Below are positions 62,019 through 64,000 of a stretch of 64,000 bases of DNA, in pieces. Both the position numbers and the translations under genes were made by a program. This DNA is from Fischerella sp. PCC 9431 (GTDB taxonomy: Bacteria; Cyanobacteriota; Cyanobacteriia; Cyanobacteriales; Nostocaceae), in the NCBI RefSeq assembly GCF_000447295.1, contig NZ_KE650771.1:2498469-2562468 (forward strand), written 5' to 3'. The notes beneath the pieces were generated by a model. The model was not told the origin of the DNA. It ran no database searches and saw only the letters and a program-made list of their open reading frames with translations. Every line of letters begins with the position of its first letter. Positions within the stretch are counted from its first letter, which is position 1.

Positions 62019-64000
62019 TTAGATCAAATGTAAGTCATCATTGACTATTTCTCTAACTTTAGCCGCAGAATCTTGTTGTAATGCTGCTGTGACGATCGCC
62101 TGTGCTTTTGGTATAGTCAATTGAGCGATCGCATTTTTAAATCCAGGAATTGCTTGAGGATTGAGACTCACTTCATCTAGTCCCAAACCTAATAAAATTG
62201 TCGTTGCTAGGGGATCTGCGGCGATTTCACCACACAATCCCACCCAAATACCAGCAGCATGTCCAATTTCGACAGTTTGCTGGATCATTCGTAAGACTGA
62301 TGGGTGCAAAGCATCGGTTAAATTTGCCACTTTGGGATTAGTACGATCTGCTGCCATGATGTATTGACTCAAATCATTAGTACCAATACTGAAAAAGTCT
62401 ACTTCCCTAGCTAACTGATCAGCGATAGTAACTGCTGATGGCACTTCTACCATGATCCCTATTTCCATATTTTCATCGAAACCAATACCAGCTTGATGTA
62501 GTTCTGCTTGCACTTGCGCTAGTATTGCTTTTGCTGCTTGGATTTCTGTGACAGTCGCAATCATGGGAAACATGATTTTGATTTGATGGTGCAGGCTAGC
62601 CCGTAAAATAGCTCTTAATTGGGTTTGCAAAACTTGCGGACGATCCAAACAAAAACGAATTCCGCGCCAACCTAAAAAAGGATTGGTTTCTACACCCACT
62701 CCTAAATAAGGAATTGATTTGTCTCCACCAACATCGAGAGTGCGAATAATCAAAGGACGATTATCTAAAATTTGCGCGATCGCCTGGTAAACTTCTAGTT
62801 GCTGTTCTTCAGTCGGAGCAGTTGCACGATTCAGATAAAGAAACTCCGTGCGGAGTAGTCCGACGCCTTCTGCACCAAAATTCACAGCTTGTTGTGTATC
62901 ATTAACACTGCTGACATTGGCGAACACATTAATGCGGTGGCGATCGCGAGTCATGCAAGGCTGGTGAGCAATAGTTAATATTTGTTGTTGGGTTGTGTGT
63001 TGTGCATCCCGCTTCGCCTGAAGTGCTACCAGAGTCTCTGCTTCTGGTTCTACCCAAACTCTACCCATCTGTCCATCAATCGCTAACTGTGTGCCATCGT
63101 TTAGCTGTAATATTTCTGGTGGTAAACCGACGATTGCTGGAATACCCAAAGAACGAGCCAGAATAGCTGTGTGAGAAGTGGCGCTACCACCTGTGATACA
63201 AATACCCAAAACTCTTGTCGGATCTAGGCTAGCTGTATCTGAAGGAGTTAGATCCGCCGCAACTAAAATCGCCGGTTGGGATACATCCACAATTGTCATT
63301 GGCGTTCCCGATAATACCCGTGATACTCGCTGTCCCACATCAACAACATCAGCAATGCGTTCTTGTAAATAGGGATCATCAAGATGGCGATAGTTATTTG
63401 CTACCTCATTAATGACTCCTTGCCAAACAGCTTCTGCATTCAGATGCTGGCTCAAAATCCTTTGCTGTGCCGTTTCTAGCAAAGTTGGATCTGCTAAAAA
63501 TAATAAATGGGCATCAAAAATAGCAGCTTCCGCATCACCAATTTGAATTGAGGAGTGTGACAGCAAAGTTTGAATTTCTTGTTGGGCAGTGTGCAGTGCT
63601 GTTTGTAAACGTTGCCACTCATCATTGGGATTTTCCACGTGATAATGCTGAACTTCTCCTAAAGAAGTAGTTTGATTCGAGCTTATAAGCGTTTTGCGAT
63701 AGCGAAAACAAGGTGCGATCGCCACTCCAAAAGAGGCTGGGATACCTTGCAGGGAAGTAGGAGAGAGAGGAGACGCGGGGACGTGGAGAGGAGAGGACGC
63801 GGGGACGTGGGGGGAATTAGCATCTTCGCCGAAGTTAGTGGTAAACAGTGTTTGTAATGCAGTTAGTGCTGCTTCTGCGTCAGTACCAGTGGCAGTAATA
63901 ACAATTTCGTCTCCTTGACGTACTCCTAACATTGCTACTTGGTTAATACTGTCAGCGCGGACAAACTCGCTATCTTTAGTAGCATTTTTGACTTTAATTT
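62019..64000 (-). CDS. HPr-enzyme I fusion (PEP-protein phosphotransferase), N-terminus outside the window
   Basis: The frame stays open upstream of the ATG at 63932 to the window edge, and reads KNATKDSEFVRADSINQVAMLG, the C-terminal half of an HPr domain. Enzyme I follows from about residue 70: phospho-His region GGSATSHTAILARSLGIPA, PEP-binding SIGTNDLSQYIMAADR and catalytic GLCGEIAADP. It transfers phosphate from PEP to HPr. In cyanobacteria such fusions often join an EIIA/DhaM-type domain, which would lie outside. The interdomain linker carries a repeat insert (NSPHVPASSPLHVPASPLSP). HPr's own phospho-His is outside the window. Confidence 0.88.
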   Translation of the reverse strand, partial: IKVKNATKDSEFVRADSINQVAMLGVRQGDEIVITATGTDAEAALTALQTLFTTNFGEDANSPHVPASSPLHVPASPLSPTSLQGIPASFGVAIAPCFRYRKTLISSNQTTSLGEVQHYHVENPNDEWQRLQTALHTAQQEIQTLLSHSSIQIGDAEAAIFDAHLLFLADPTLLETAQQRILSQHLNAEAVWQGVINEVANNYRHLDDPYLQERIADVVDVGQRVSRVLSGTPMTIVDVSQPAILVAADLTPSDTASLDPTRVLGICITGGSATSHTAILARSLGIPAIVGLPPEILQLNDGTQLAIDGQMGRVWVEPEAETLVALQAKRDAQHTTQQQILTIAHQPCMTRDRHRINVFANVSSVNDTQQAVNFGAEGVGLLRTEFLYLNRATAPTEEQQLEVYQAIAQILDNRPLIIRTLDVGGDKSIPYLGVGVETNPFLGWRGIRFCLDRPQVLQTQLRAILRASLHHQIKIMFPMIATVTEIQAAKAILAQVQAELHQAGIGFDENMEIGIMVEVPSAVTIADQLAREVDFFSIGTNDLSQYIMAADRTNPKVANLTDALHPSVLRMIQQTVEIGHAAGIWVGLCGEIAADPLATTILLGLGLDEVSLNPQAIPGFKNAIAQLTIPKAQAIVTAALQQDSAAKVREIVNDDLHLI
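63761..63815 (-). repeat. In-frame GACGCGGGGACGTGG repeat in the HPr-EI linker
   Basis: GAGACGCGGGGACGTGGAGAG occurs twice in near-identical form. It translates on the minus strand as HVPASSPL/HVPASPL between the HPr and enzyme I domains. Same unit type as the inserts at 2.8 and 14-15 kb. Confidence 0.85.

Overview
The window reads as chromosome of a filamentous heterocyst-type cyanobacterium (Nostocales). The evidence is dense GCGATCGC (HIP1) sites inside genes, magnesium chelatase ChlH, a photosystem II D2 gene, a CrtO-type carotenoid ketolase, an NTRC thioredoxin reductase, short cyanobacteria-only protein families, and the heptanucleotide tandem repeats and palindromes typical of Nostoc relatives. 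The exact genus cannot be set from this stretch. No rRNA, CRISPR array, prophage or complete insertion sequence was recognised; one tRNA (Asn-GUU) is present.

Layout. 1-5 kb: 5' part of chlH (minus), a small toxin-antitoxin pair behind a perfect palindrome, an LpxB-like glycosyltransferase and small membrane proteins. 5-9 kb: fasciclin protein, glutathione-S-transferase-like protein, HerA/DUF87-type ATPase. 9.3-12.9 kb: a tight four-gene operon (UbiA/DPPR-synthase-like, HAD phosphatase, SMR transporter, GT-C glycosyltransferase) that looks like a lipid-linked sugar pathway. 13-18 kb: a giant polytopic membrane protein carrying in-frame repeat DNA, then a 64-bp minisatellite. 18-31 kb: mostly housekeeping and stress genes (CocE-like hydrolase, mnmA, PhoD-like phosphatase, FAD oxidoreductase, peroxiredoxin, saccharopine-dehydrogenase-like protein, crtO, psbD, UPF0367, an ABC ATPase). 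31.7-36.7 kb: NYN nuclease, tRNA-Asn, PLP enzyme, and an amidohydrolase / cysteine hydrolase / cupin group that suggests nitrogen scavenging. 36.8-45.7 kb: a glycan locus with a TPR membrane protein, a 1273-residue methyltransferase-glycosyltransferase fusion, two TPR-GT41 (SPINDLY/OGT-type) transferases and the pilin gene pilA, plausibly a surface or pilin glycosylation system. 46-53 kb: NTRC, CbiG-CobJ fusion, protease-TPR protein, PfkB sugar kinase and a PedR-like LuxR regulator. 53.4-55.4 kb: DUF6391-type protein and a GT4-like transferase. 55.5-61.6 kb: an accessory island with two small proteins, a GTPase, a short STAND (NB-ARC) ATPase and a Ser/Thr kinase with a periplasmic-binding sensor. 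62-64 kb: 3' part of an HPr-enzyme I fusion.

The most unusual feature is the repeat DNA. Fold-back arrays of short GC-rich units occur between genes and also, in frame, inside at least three proteins (LpxB-like, giant membrane protein, HPr-EI linker). A dispersed palindrome with variable but always self-complementary stems supplies the stop codon of three genes. Two MITE-like units with terminal inverted repeats are visible: one packed with four different hairpins, the other enclosing a 21-bp satellite. In the island at 55.5-61.6 kb, the control region and first codons of the STAND gene are present twice, about 1.5 kb apart, with a GTPase and a small gene between the copies. That island and the glycan locus next to pilA are the best candidates for undescribed systems; both functional readings are inference.
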